Assembly (NCBI GenBank): GCA_902796875.1
Contig: CADBQT010000056.1
Span: forward strand, 1 to 21,704
DNA: 21,704 bases
From: an uncultured Eubacteriales bacterium
GTDB taxonomy: Bacteria > Bacillota > Clostridia > Peptostreptococcales > Anaerovoracaceae
Direction: 5' to 3'
Part shown: piece after piece, positions 15,601-21,704 of the stretch
Position numbering within the stretch: position 1 is the stretch's first letter
Layout: the number at the start of each line of letters is the position of its first letter
Made by a program: the position numbers and the translations under genes
Notes under the pieces: generated by a model
Seen by the model: the letters and a program-made list of their open reading frames with translations, nothing else
Told to the model about the DNA's origin: nothing
Database searches by the model: none

Positions 15601-15810
15601 GTCCAGCAGATGCGTAAGCAGAAGGACTTCGAGATGATGGACAACATCGTCATCTATGTGGAGGCGGACGATGAAGTCTCCGCCGCCATCGACGAGCATC
15701 GGGACTACATCTGCAAGGAAACTCTGGCCACGGCCATCGAAAACGGCAGCGGTCTGGAGACGGTCAAGCTGAACGGCCACAAGACGGGACTGGATGTGAA
15801 GAAAGTCTGA
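12697..15810 (+). CDS. ileS: Isoleucyl-tRNA synthetase, type 2 (IleRS2) with GIHH signature
   Basis: This 1037-residue class I synthetase charges tRNA-Ile. The catalytic core has YEGPPTANGKPGIHHVMAR (43-61), where the usual HxGH signature reads GIHH (54-57), and KMSKHVGNTVDPF beginning at 596. The KMSKH form and overall length fit the eukaryote-like type 2 enzyme rather than type 1. The CP1 editing domain is present, with TTTPWTLASNVS and GTGIVHTAPAFGEDDY. Cysteine pairs in CPRCETG, HCWRCG, CECGHLEC and CPECGKP suggest zinc-binding insertions. The anticodon-binding domain follows (about 700-850), then the type 2 C-terminal extension. The leader is too short for the T-box that many Bacillota use on ileS. 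The rlmN gene starts 23 bases later. Type 2 enzymes are naturally tolerant of mupirocin; resistance here is inference. Confidence 0.95.
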   Translation: MIKNLSDKSIAQLQTEQAEQWEENDLLDKCVTTRQDCPSFVFYEGPPTANGKPGIHHVMARTLKDSVNRYKTMKGFKVNRKAGWDTHGLPVEIEVGKQLGIEGKQQIEDYGIDKFNEKCRESVFTYKGLWEEMSRRMGYMADMEDPYITLDNDYIETGWWIIKEFFDAGLIYEGYKILPYCPRCETGLASHEVAQGYKDVKVNTITAKFKRTDADEYFLAWTTTPWTLASNVSLTVGPDIDYVKVKMLEGDEEGNVFYVAKGLADAVLGAGKYEVLDEMKGSDLEYVEYEQLMPFCKADRKGFFVTCMDYVSTEDGTGIVHTAPAFGEDDYQCGRKYDLPVLQPVDENGKYTETPWKGRFVMEDGLDVEIIKWLAEEDKIFAKAKMEHNYPHCWRCGTPLVYYAKPSWYIAMSQLKDQLVKNNNEVNWYPDFVGEKRFGNWLEEVKDWAISRNRYWGTPIPIWRCECGHLECVGSRKELAAKAIEDIDETIELHRPYVDDVTMVCPECGKPMHRIPEVMDCWFDSGAMPFAQWHYPFENKDRFDEELFPADFICEGIDQTRGWFYSLMAIATFIKGTSPYRNVLVNDLILDKEGKKMSKHVGNTVDPFEMLNKYGADATRWYLLHVSPAWSPTKFDESGLIEIVSKFFGTIRNVYNFFVLYSNEDDVDFRALEVPYEERPELDRWILSKYNRMIREATESMDAYDHMKTVRAIQEFVIEDLSNWYIRRARRRFWSEGLNPDKKAVYATTYEILVGVARLIAPFAPFLSDEMYINLTGEESVHLAYYPQTDESLIDEKVEERMDLVRTLVTLGRGTREQEKIKVRQPLQEVLVDGRYEEIIGDLTDLICEELNIREVVFAQNLEEYMDYSLKPNFKVAGPALGKNIKAFGAALAQVDPAAAIGQLESDGKIELDLNGENVDITKDMVDVRITSKEGFAVAMENNVFTILDTTITPDLASEGLARELISKVQQMRKQKDFEMMDNIVIYVEADDEVSAAIDEHRDYICKETLATAIENGSGLETVKLNGHKTGLDVKKV

Positions 15811-15833
15811 GTCAGGCCGGATCCGGAGGAAAG

Positions 15834-16865
15834 ATGAAGAAGGATCTGCTTGAACTGAATATGGAAGAGATGAAAGCGTTTGCCGCGGAACAGGGTGAGA
15901 AGCCCTTCCGCGGCAAACAGATTTTTCAGTGGATCTACCGGGGAGCATCCTCTTTCGAGGAGATGAGCGACCTGTCAAAGGACCTCCGCCAGAGGCTGGC
16001 GGAAGTGGCCAGTCTGGAGCCGGTGAACCTTGCCGGCGTCCAGGAGGACCCGAAGGACGGGACGAAGAAGTTCCTGTTTCAGACGGTGGACGGTGAGCTG
16101 GTGGAAGGGGTCTTCCTGCAGTACGGCTTCGGCAACACCATGTGCGTCTCCTCCCAGGTGGGCTGCCGGATGGGATGCGCGTTCTGCGCTTCCGCACTGG
16201 GGGGCTTCGTACGCAACCTGACCGCCGGGGAAATGATGGGACAGATCCTGACGGCCCAGCGGTATGCGGGGGAGAAGATCGACCACATGGTCCTCATGGG
16301 CATGGGAGAGCCTTTGGATAACTGGGACCAGGTGAGCAGATTTCTCAGGCTTCTTCACGAGCGGTCGGGAAAGAATATGAGCTGGCGGAACATGACCGTT
16401 TCCACCAGCGGCATCATTCCCGGGATCCGGCGGCTGGGGGAGGAATTTCCCCAGGTGAATCTGGCCATTTCCCTCCATCGTCCCGACGATGAGGGACGGA
16501 GCCGGCTCATGCCGGTGAACCGGGCCTATCCTCTGGAGGATCTTATCGCTGCGGCCCGGGAGCACGGAGAGAAGACCGGGCGGAGGATCACCTTCGAATA
16601 CGCCCTCATCGACGGAGAAAACGACCGACCCGAGGATATCCGCCGGCTGAAACAGCTTCTTTCCGGGATGCTCTGCCACGTGAATCTCATCCCCTTAAAC
16701 GAGGTGGAGGAGACGGGACTCAAAGGGAGCACCCGCATCCGGGCGGAGGAGATCGCAGAGGAACTGATCCGGTCGGGTGTTCCGGCCACGGTGCGGAGAA
16801 AGCTGGGAGAAGGCATCGAAGGGGCCTGCGGACAGCTCCGCCGGAGGACGGAAAAAAAGGGCTGA
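15834..16865 (+). CDS. rlmN: Dual-specificity 23S rRNA/tRNA adenine-C2 methyltransferase RlmN
   Basis: RlmN is a radical-SAM enzyme that methylates C2 of A2503 in 23S rRNA and A37 in some tRNAs, aiding translational accuracy. The 343-residue length is typical. The N-terminal helical domain has FRGKQIFQWIYRG. The [4Fe-4S] cluster motif is CRMGCAFC with Cys111, Cys115 and Cys118. Further motifs are VLMGMGEPLDN, ISLHRPDD and NLIPLNEV. The second catalytic cysteine is Cys332 in GACGQLR. It lacks Cfr-specific features that I can recognise, and its neighbourhood with ileS is a housekeeping one. GGAGGA ahead of the start supports ATG 15834. The 3' end is followed by a weak CTGAAAA/TTTTCAG stem (16862-16894) without a U-run. 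Confidence 0.96.
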   Translation: MKKDLLELNMEEMKAFAAEQGEKPFRGKQIFQWIYRGASSFEEMSDLSKDLRQRLAEVASLEPVNLAGVQEDPKDGTKKFLFQTVDGELVEGVFLQYGFGNTMCVSSQVGCRMGCAFCASALGGFVRNLTAGEMMGQILTAQRYAGEKIDHMVLMGMGEPLDNWDQVSRFLRLLHERSGKNMSWRNMTVSTSGIIPGIRRLGEEFPQVNLAISLHRPDDEGRSRLMPVNRAYPLEDLIAAAREHGEKTGRRITFEYALIDGENDRPEDIRRLKQLLSGMLCHVNLIPLNEVEETGLKGSTRIRAEEIAEELIRSGVPATVRRKLGEGIEGACGQLRRRTEKKG

Positions 16866-16894
16866 AAAAATGCCATCGGACGGGTGCTTTTCAG

Positions 16895-16923
16895 TTGCCG
16901 GGTCCGGGGATATAGGTTATAAT
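16895..16923 (+). promoter_or_regulatory. Promoter for the small P-loop gene
   Basis: TTGCCG (16895-16900) and a perfect TATAAT (16918-16923) are 17 bases apart. The predicted start near 16930 leaves a leader of about 38 nt with GGGAGGAATAAGG (16952-16964) before ATG 16968. With the terminator at 17425-17448 it makes the gene a single-cistron unit. Confidence 0.75.
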
Positions 16924-16967
16924 AAACGAAATAATCAAATTATTGATCTGTGGGAGGAATAAGGACT

Positions 16968-17390
16968 ATGGTGAAGTTACTCATTGGACATAAAGGAAGC
17001 GGAAAGACGAACAAGATGCTGCAGATCGCGAACGAAAACGTAGAAAATGCTGCGGGAAGCATCGTGTTCATCAACAAGAATCATCGGCTCATGTACGAGC
17101 TCAGCTACCGGATCCGCGTTATCTGCATGGAGGACTTTGAGAACATCACCAATACGGACGAATACATCGGCTTCCTGTACGGGATCATCAGTTCCGATCA
17201 CGACATCGAGACCATCTTCATCGACAGCATCCTGAAGCACGCCGACGTGTCCATGGGTGACCTGCCCGAGTTCATCAACCGGCTGAAGGTCATCTCCGAG
17301 ATCTACGATCTGGACTTCGTGGTCAGCATCAGCGCGGAGAAGGAAGAGATGATCGGTGTGGACTTCGACGGCTGCGAGATCCTCAACTGA
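16968..17390 (+). CDS. Small P-loop ATPase-like protein of unknown function (clostridial family)
   Basis: The 140-residue cytoplasmic protein opens with a strand and Walker A loop GHKGSGKT (7-14), then a Walker-B-like ETIFIDSI (81-88) and a late strand DLDFVVSISAEKEE. No helicase, kinase lid or partner domain is visible. The same short architecture is common in Clostridia, where copies are often labelled 'twitching motility protein PilT'. That label is not supported, since PilT is much larger and has Asp and His boxes missing here. ATG 16968 is preferred over an in-frame GTG at 16950 because GGGAGGAATAAGG lies between them. It has its own promoter and terminator, so its neighbours say little about its job. 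Function is unknown. Confidence 0.75.
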   Translation: MVKLLIGHKGSGKTNKMLQIANENVENAAGSIVFINKNHRLMYELSYRIRVICMEDFENITNTDEYIGFLYGIISSDHDIETIFIDSILKHADVSMGDLPEFINRLKVISEIYDLDFVVSISAEKEEMIGVDFDGCEILN

Positions 17391-17424
17391 CCGGATTACT
17401 TAAATCGATAACGTTAAGAGAGAT

Positions 17425-17448
17425 GGGCGGTGGAAACACCGCCCTTTT
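17425..17448 (+). terminator. Intrinsic terminator after the P-loop gene
   Basis: GGGCGGTG (17425-17432) and CACCGCCC (17437-17444) pair perfectly around a GAAA tetraloop, followed by TTTT (17445-17448). It ends only five bases before the preferred ATG of the next gene. A self-complementary TAACGTTA lies upstream at 17410-17417. Confidence 0.85.
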
Positions 17449-17453
17449 GTACA

Positions 17454-19040
17454 ATGAAGATCGTTTATGTTTATGTTCTGATCACGGCATTCCTCTTCGG
17501 ATCCATGGAGGTGGCCTGCAAGATCGGGGGCACGGAGTTCGATGAACTCCAGCTCACTTTTCTCCGGTTCGCCATCGGAGGACTGGTCCTGCTGCCTTTT
17601 GCCCTGCGGGAAGTGAAGCAGAGAAGTTACCGACTGAGCCTGAAAGACATCCTTCAGCTGGCGGCGGTGGGCACCCTGGGGATCCCGGTGAGCATGGTGA
17701 TGTTCCAGCTGTCCATCATGGCCTCCAACGCTTCCACGGTGGCGGTCCTGATCTGCACCAGCCCATTCTTTACCATGGTCTTCGCCCATCTGTTCACCGA
17801 GGAGAAACTGACCCGCCATAAACTGATCGTCCTGGCCATCGCTCTGGCCGGGATCTTCTTCATGTTCCGTCCCTGGGACATCCAGGAGGGAAACACCATC
17901 TACGGCATGGTCCTCATGCTTCTGGCGGCCCTGTTCTTCGGGGCCTACACCATCGCCGGGAAAGTGTGCGTCAAACGGATGGGACTCATGGCCCAGACCA
18001 GCTTCAGTTTTCTGCTGGGGTCCTTTGTGCTTTTGCTCATCATCCTCATCACCGGACGGCCGGTGGTGGCCGGGGTGGTCGAGCACCTGCCCATCGTCCT
18101 CTACGTGGGCGTCTTTGTCACCGGGGTGGGCTACTACTGTTACTTCAAAGCCATCGAAATGTCCGATGCGGCCACGGGCTCCTTTGCCTTTTTCCTGAAG
18201 CCGGCCATCGCGCCGGTGCTGGCCGCCATCTTCCTTCACGAGACCATCCTGTGGAACACCTACGTGGGGATCGCCCTGATCCTCTGCGCCTCCCTTTTGA
18301 ACATCCTTCATCAGAAGGAGGCGGCCCATCAGCAGAGGGTGGAGGATCTTCGCAGGTCGGGAGGAGATCAGATCCGGAAGGCCCTGACCATGGACGATCC
18401 GATCCCGGAAAACGACTTCCGTCACTACTCGGTCCTGATCCCCCTCATCGAAGGGGAGGAGGGCATCCGTGTCCTCTACGAAGTCCGGGCGGCGGATCTG
18501 GACCGGCAGCCGGGAGAGATCTGTTTCCCGGGAGGCCAGGTGGAGCCTGGGGAGACCTACGGGGAATGCGCCCTGCGGGAGACGGAGGAGGAGATCGGCA
18601 TCCCACGGGAAAAGATCGAACTGCTGGACGAGCTGACCGTCATCTACGGTGTGGGGCGGTTTGCCATGCATTGCTTCCCCGGGATGATCGCCAGGGAAAC
18701 GGCGGACAAAATGAACATCAGCCGGGACGAGGTGGGGGAGGTCTTCACCGTCGCCCTGGAGGACCTGATGAATACGGAGCCGGAGATCTACCGGGCCGAA
18801 CTGATCCAAAAAGGACCGGAGGACTTCCCCTACGAGAAGATCACGGGAGAATCCTCTTATGACTGGAGCCGCCTGACTTCACCCGTGCCGGTCTACGACG
18901 TGGACGGACGGATGATCTGGGGGCTGACGGGAAGAGCCACCAAAGTGCTGGTGGAAACGCTGAAGGAGAGAGGGGAGGGATCCCTCGAAGAGGGAACCGA
19001 CGGGTCCCCAGGAGATGAGAACAAGGAGGAAACGCGATGA
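17454..19040 (+). CDS. Fusion protein: EamA/DMT-family transporter + NUDIX hydrolase (NudL-like)
   Basis: A single open frame encodes about 528 residues. The first 290 or so are a drug/metabolite transporter with two EamA repeats and about ten hydrophobic helices, for example YVYVLITAFLFGS near the start and IVLAIALAGIFFMF. After a charged linker (about 287-325) comes a NUDIX domain. The NUDIX box runs from Gly361 to Ile383 with Glu367, Arg375-Glu376 and Glu379-Glu380. The preceding RQPGEICFPGG resembles the motif of NudL-type CoA pyrophosphatases. The C-terminal tail is acidic and low in complexity. I chose ATG 17454; an in-frame GTG at 17430 lies inside the terminator hairpin. No ribosome site precedes the ATG. 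The transporter's substrate is unknown. The stop overlaps the next start in ATGA (19037-19040). The fusion is seen directly; joint function is inference. Confidence 0.85.
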   Translation: MKIVYVYVLITAFLFGSMEVACKIGGTEFDELQLTFLRFAIGGLVLLPFALREVKQRSYRLSLKDILQLAAVGTLGIPVSMVMFQLSIMASNASTVAVLICTSPFFTMVFAHLFTEEKLTRHKLIVLAIALAGIFFMFRPWDIQEGNTIYGMVLMLLAALFFGAYTIAGKVCVKRMGLMAQTSFSFLLGSFVLLLIILITGRPVVAGVVEHLPIVLYVGVFVTGVGYYCYFKAIEMSDAATGSFAFFLKPAIAPVLAAIFLHETILWNTYVGIALILCASLLNILHQKEAAHQQRVEDLRRSGGDQIRKALTMDDPIPENDFRHYSVLIPLIEGEEGIRVLYEVRAADLDRQPGEICFPGGQVEPGETYGECALRETEEEIGIPREKIELLDELTVIYGVGRFAMHCFPGMIARETADKMNISRDEVGEVFTVALEDLMNTEPEIYRAELIQKGPEDFPYEKITGESSYDWSRLTSPVPVYDVDGRMIWGLTGRATKVLVETLKERGEGSLEEGTDGSPGDENKEETR

Positions 19041-19843
19041 AATTCAAACTGGGACTGTGCCAGATCTCAGGATCCATGGACAAGGAGAAAGCCAGAGAAA
19101 ACGCAGGGAAGCACGTGCGGGAAGCGGCGGAAAACGGAGCCCAGGTCATCTCCCTTCCGGAGATGTGGGACTGCCCCTATTCCAACGACTACTTCCGGGA
19201 ATATGCAGAACCGGCGGACGGCCCCACGGTGGAATTCATGTCCCGGCTGGCGGAAGAGACGGGCGTCTGGCTCATCGGCGGCTCCATCTCCGAACTGGAC
19301 GGAGACCGGGTGTACAACACGTCCTTTTCCTTCGATCCCAAAGGCAGGATCATCGGCCGCCACCGCAAAGTCCACCTCTTCGACATCGATGTGAAGGGCG
19401 GGATCCGGTTCATGGAGTCGGACACCCTGACGGCGGGGGAGGAGATGACCATCCTGGAGACGGAGTTCTGTCCCATCGGCGTGGCCATCTGCTACGACGT
19501 CCGTTTCCCCGAATGGTTCCGGAAGATGGCTCTGGCCGGCGCCCAGGTGATCGTCCTGCCGGCGGCCTTTAACATGACCACCGGACCTGCCCACTGGGAT
19601 CTGACCATGCGGGCAAGGGCCCTGGATAATCAGGTCTATTTCGCAGCAAACGCCCCGGCCAGAGATGAACAGGGCGTCTATGTCGCTTACGGTAATTCGT
19701 GTATTGCCAGTCCCTGGGGGGACTTCATCGCCCATGCGGACGAAAAGGAACAGATCATCTACGGTGAGGTGGATCTGGACCGGGTCAAAGAGATCCGGGA
19801 GCAGCTGCCCCTTCTGAAGCACCGCCGCCCGGAACTGTACTGA
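19037..19843 (+). CDS. Nitrilase-superfamily amidase, omega-amidase/Nit2-like
   Basis: The 268-residue cytoplasmic enzyme has the carbon-nitrogen hydrolase triad: Glu42 in LPEMWDCPYS, Lys111 in RHRKVHLFDIDV and Cys152 in GVAICYDVRFPE. The segments CPYSN and HLFDIDV are typical of the Nit2 branch, which hydrolyses alpha-ketoglutaramate and alpha-ketosuccinamate, or related deaminated amides. Related branches include Nit1 and bacterial agmatine or carbamoylputrescine hydrolases, so the substrate is not certain. A perfect AAGGAGG (19023-19029) lies seven bases before the start. The gene overlaps the EamA-NUDIX stop by ATGA, so the two are co-translated. Its stop is three bases from the stop of the oppositely oriented citrate synthase gene, with no terminator between. 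Confidence 0.9.
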   Translation: MKFKLGLCQISGSMDKEKARENAGKHVREAAENGAQVISLPEMWDCPYSNDYFREYAEPADGPTVEFMSRLAEETGVWLIGGSISELDGDRVYNTSFSFDPKGRIIGRHRKVHLFDIDVKGGIRFMESDTLTAGEEMTILETEFCPIGVAICYDVRFPEWFRKMALAGAQVIVLPAAFNMTTGPAHWDLTMRARALDNQVYFAANAPARDEQGVYVAYGNSCIASPWGDFIAHADEKEQIIYGEVDLDRVKEIREQLPLLKHRRPELY

Positions 19844-19846
19844 TCC

Positions 19847-21310
19847 CTACTTGTCGAAAAGGCTCTTTCTCTCGTCGATGGGCACGTAGTCCAGGTGATC
19901 CTGAACGGAAATGTACGCCGGACGCATGAGCTTGCCGCCGGCCACCAGTTCCTCGATGCGGTGAGCGCACCATCCGGAGAGACGGGCCGTAGCAAAGAGA
20001 GGGGTGGCGACATCCACGGGAATGTTCAGAGCATCGTAGACGAAGCCGGAGTACAGATCCACGTTGGCCGGCATGTTGATGTCTTTGCCCGTCACCTCGG
20101 CGAAGAGGCGGGGGGCATTCCGCTCGATGTAATCGCAGAGGAGGAAGTCGTCGATGAGATCCTTGCTCTCCGCAAGTTTCTTGGCCATGCTCTTCAGGAT
20201 CGTGGCTCTGGGATCCGACAAAGTATAGATCGCATGTCCCATGCCGTAGATCAGACCGGTCCGGTCATGGGCTTCTTTTTTGATGATCTTGACCAGATAG
20301 TCGTCCAGTTTGCCCCGGTTGTTGATGTTGGGAACGTTCTCCTTGATGTTCTCCAGCATATTGATGACCGCGATATTGGCGCCGCCGTGCTTGGGGCCTT
20401 TGAGAGAGCCCACGGCCGCGGCGATGGCCGAGTAGGTGTCCGTGCCCGAGGAAGTCACCAGCTGAGTGGTAAATGACGAGTTGTTTCCACCGCCGTGCTC
20501 CGCATGAAGGATCATGCTGATGTCCAGGAGCTTGGCCTCCAGTTCGGTGTATTCTCCCATGGGCCGGAGCATCCTCAGGATGTTCTCCGAAGTGGAAAGT
20601 TCCGGAATGGGAGCATGGAGGTGCAGACTCTTCTTGTCATAGAAAGAGCTCTTGGCCTGATAGGCGTAGGAGATGATCGCCGGGAAATAACCCATAAGGT
20701 TAAAGGACTGGCGCAGCACATTGGCCACGGAAACGTCGTCCGGGTTCTCATCGTAGCAGTAGAGGGCGAGGACACTCCTGGCCAGTTTGTTCATGATGTT
20801 GTTGGAGGGGGCCGTCAGGATCATGTCCCGGGCAAAGCCGGAGGGCAGTTCCCGGTGGGATCCCAGGATCTCGTTAAAGGCCGCCAGCTCCGACTTGCTG
20901 GGCAGTTCGCCCATAACCAGAAGGTAGGAGACCTCCTCGAAGCCAAAACGATTCTCCGCAAGGCAGTTGTTGACCAGGTCCTCCACATCGTATCCCCGAT
21001 AGTAGAGTTTTCCCTCCATGGGGACCTTCTTGCCCTGGTCGTCGATCTGGTATCCGCAGACCTCTCCGATGTGGGTCAGTCCCACGATGACTCCCGTGCC
21101 GTTGGCGTTACGCAGACCCCGTTTCACATCGTGGCGCTGGTAGGCGTCAGCAGGGATAACGTTTTTCTCCGCCAGGATCTGGGCGCCTCTCTCATAGGAA
21201 AGGTCGGCCACGTCCTGGGCCTTCACGCTCCGGTTCCATCTCCGGGGCTTTTTTTCCTTAGTCTTTTCCTTGTTTTTTTCTTTACTTTTTTCTCTTTTCT
21301 CTTTGAACAT
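19847..21310 (-). CDS. gltA: Citrate synthase (Si-type) with lysine-rich N-terminal tail
   Basis: The enzyme condenses oxaloacetate and acetyl-CoA to citrate; here it may feed glutamate synthesis in an anaerobe. Numbering from ATG 21310 (487 residues), the motifs are HAEHGGGNNSS with His272, GPKHGGAN with His308, GMGHAIYTLSDPRA with His359, NVDLYSG with Asp418 and FATARLSGW with Arg443. These cover the catalytic His/His/Asp set. The first 28 residues are an unusual run dominated by Lys and Glu, beginning MFKEKREKSKEKNKEK, followed by RRWNRSVK. ATG 21310 is chosen because AGAGGT (complement of 21317-21322) is well spaced. ATG 21316 is too close to it, and a GTG at 21406 lies in the promoter. 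It could also accept propionyl-CoA (methylcitrate synthase), but no prp genes are near. Confidence 0.92.
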   Translation of the reverse strand: MFKEKREKSKEKNKEKTKEKKPRRWNRSVKAQDVADLSYERGAQILAEKNVIPADAYQRHDVKRGLRNANGTGVIVGLTHIGEVCGYQIDDQGKKVPMEGKLYYRGYDVEDLVNNCLAENRFGFEEVSYLLVMGELPSKSELAAFNEILGSHRELPSGFARDMILTAPSNNIMNKLARSVLALYCYDENPDDVSVANVLRQSFNLMGYFPAIISYAYQAKSSFYDKKSLHLHAPIPELSTSENILRMLRPMGEYTELEAKLLDISMILHAEHGGGNNSSFTTQLVTSSGTDTYSAIAAAVGSLKGPKHGGANIAVINMLENIKENVPNINNRGKLDDYLVKIIKKEAHDRTGLIYGMGHAIYTLSDPRATILKSMAKKLAESKDLIDDFLLCDYIERNAPRLFAEVTGKDINMPANVDLYSGFVYDALNIPVDVATPLFATARLSGWCAHRIEELVAGGKLMRPAYISVQDHLDYVPIDERKSLFDK

Positions 21311-21368
21311 ATTCATACCTCTTTTAGTCCGTTTCCGCCCCATGAAAAAGGGGTAGATCAAGCAGCTC

Positions 21369-21398
21369 ATTATAACACAGTATCCCGGTAAAGTGCAA
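21369..21398 (-). promoter_or_regulatory. Citrate synthase promoter with overlapping inverted repeat
   Basis: On the minus strand TTGCAC (complement of 21393-21398) and a perfect TATAAT (complement of 21369-21374) are 18 bases apart, with TGT giving an extended -10. The inverted repeat GTGCA-AATC-TGCAC (21393-21406) overlaps the -35 and could be an operator. The leader is about 55 nt. Confidence 0.75.
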
Positions 21399-21410
21399 AT
21401 CTGCACACCT

Positions 21411-21437
21411 GCCGGGCGCGTATAGCACGCCTCCGGC
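21411..21437 (-). terminator. GC-rich hairpin after the nuclease-like gene, weak as a terminator
   Basis: GCCGG (21411-21415) pairs with CCGGC (21433-21437), with partial pairing of the GCG/CGC bases inside. No T-run follows on either strand, so it may only be an mRNA 3' stem-loop. Leftward transcription could read into citrate synthase. Confidence 0.3.
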
Positions 21438-21458
21438 TAAAGCCTGGGCCGTACCCGA

Positions 21459-21704
21459 TCAGATCCTGGGCCGGACCCTGTTAACGATGATCCACTCCAC
21501 TTCCTCCATATCGATGCTGTCGTTGGCGTCATAGATATAGATCATGTTCCGCCAGGGCACGATGCCCAGACTGCGATACTGGCCTTCCCGCCAGACCTGA
21601 TGGTTGGCATATCCGGCATCGTCCATCAGTCCGCAGTATTCCAGATAGAATTCATCGTTGTGCCGATCCAGAAAAGTAAAATCCGGCGCCAGGGTATACC
21701 GGCC
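21459..21704 (-). CDS. Hypothetical protein, C-terminal part; PD-(D/E)XK nuclease-like
   Basis: This is the last 81 codons of a gene entering from the right edge on the minus strand. It ends in TGA (complement of 21459-21461). The visible sequence contains TLAPDFTFLDRHNDEFYLEY, then CGLMDDAGY and SLGIVPWRNMIYIYD. This resembles the C-terminal region of hypothetical proteins common in Lachnospiraceae and other clostridia, in which PDF...(Y/W)LE(H/Y)xGxMDD precedes a tyrosine-rich segment ending in NLIxTY. The PDF...LE pattern is like the D...E of PD-(D/E)XK nucleases. The frame has no stop over 245 bases and its codon use matches the neighbours. The start and N-terminal domains are outside the window, and the function is unknown. 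Confidence 0.65.
   Translation of the reverse strand, partial: GRYTLAPDFTFLDRHNDEFYLEYCGLMDDAGYANHQVWREGQYRSLGIVPWRNMIYIYDANDSIDMEEVEWIIVNRVRPRI

Noticed and set aside
16968..17390. PilT twitching-motility ATPase
   Set aside because: At 140 residues it lacks the PAS-like N-terminal domain and the Asp and His boxes of PilT; only the P-loop is shared.
20495..21391. 298-codon plus-strand frame opposite citrate synthase
   Set aside because: It is the complement of conserved citrate synthase motifs.

Overview
The window is about 21.7 kb of GC-rich, gene-dense chromosome. It most likely comes from an anaerobic Bacillota of class Clostridia. The order spoVG / murC / glmU-type acetyltransferase / prs / pth / mfd matches the Bacillus and Clostridium spoVG-glmU-prs-pth-mfd neighbourhood. 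SpoVG, a MurT/GatD-type pair, a type 2 IleRS, a small P-loop protein I know mainly from clostridia, strong AGGAGG-type ribosome sites and sigma-A-type promoters all fit. No genus can be named from the sequence alone. I see no rRNA, tRNA, CRISPR array, insertion sequence or prophage, and no gene-free stretch longer than about 300 bases.

Layout. (1) 1-1253: the end of a MurT-like ligase and an ATGA-overlapping GatD-like protein whose expected catalytic Cys, Arg and His are all replaced. (2) 1298-1661: a bidirectional terminator and leftward spoVG, with divergent promoters for spoVG and murC at 1703-1769. (3) 1806-9798: a rightward housekeeping operon of murC, a stand-alone GlmU acetyltransferase domain, prs, pth, mfd and dapB. 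(4) 9799-10040: a structured intergenic region with a terminator that works best on the minus strand, a promoter and a possible attenuator. (5) 10041-12570: a response regulator, histidine kinase and PepSY lipoprotein joined by ATGA overlaps. (6) 12578-16865: terminator, promoter, type 2 ileS and rlmN. (7) 16895-17448: a single-gene unit for a small P-loop protein. (8) 17454-19843: an EamA transporter fused to a NUDIX hydrolase, overlapping a nitrilase-family amidase. (9) 19847-21310, minus strand: citrate synthase with a lysine-rich N-terminal tail, ending 3 bases from the amidase. (10) 21459-21704, minus strand: the C-terminal part of a nuclease-like hypothetical protein.

The genes mostly serve cell-wall precursor synthesis (MurC, GlmU acetyltransferase, DapB, MurT/GatD-like), PRPP supply, translation quality (Pth, IleRS, RlmN) and transcription-coupled repair (Mfd). 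The observations most worth following are the apparently dead GatD-like subunit, the EamA-NUDIX fusion next to an omega-amidase-like enzyme, the IleRS with a GIHH signature in place of HxGH, and the GlmU lacking its uridyltransferase half.
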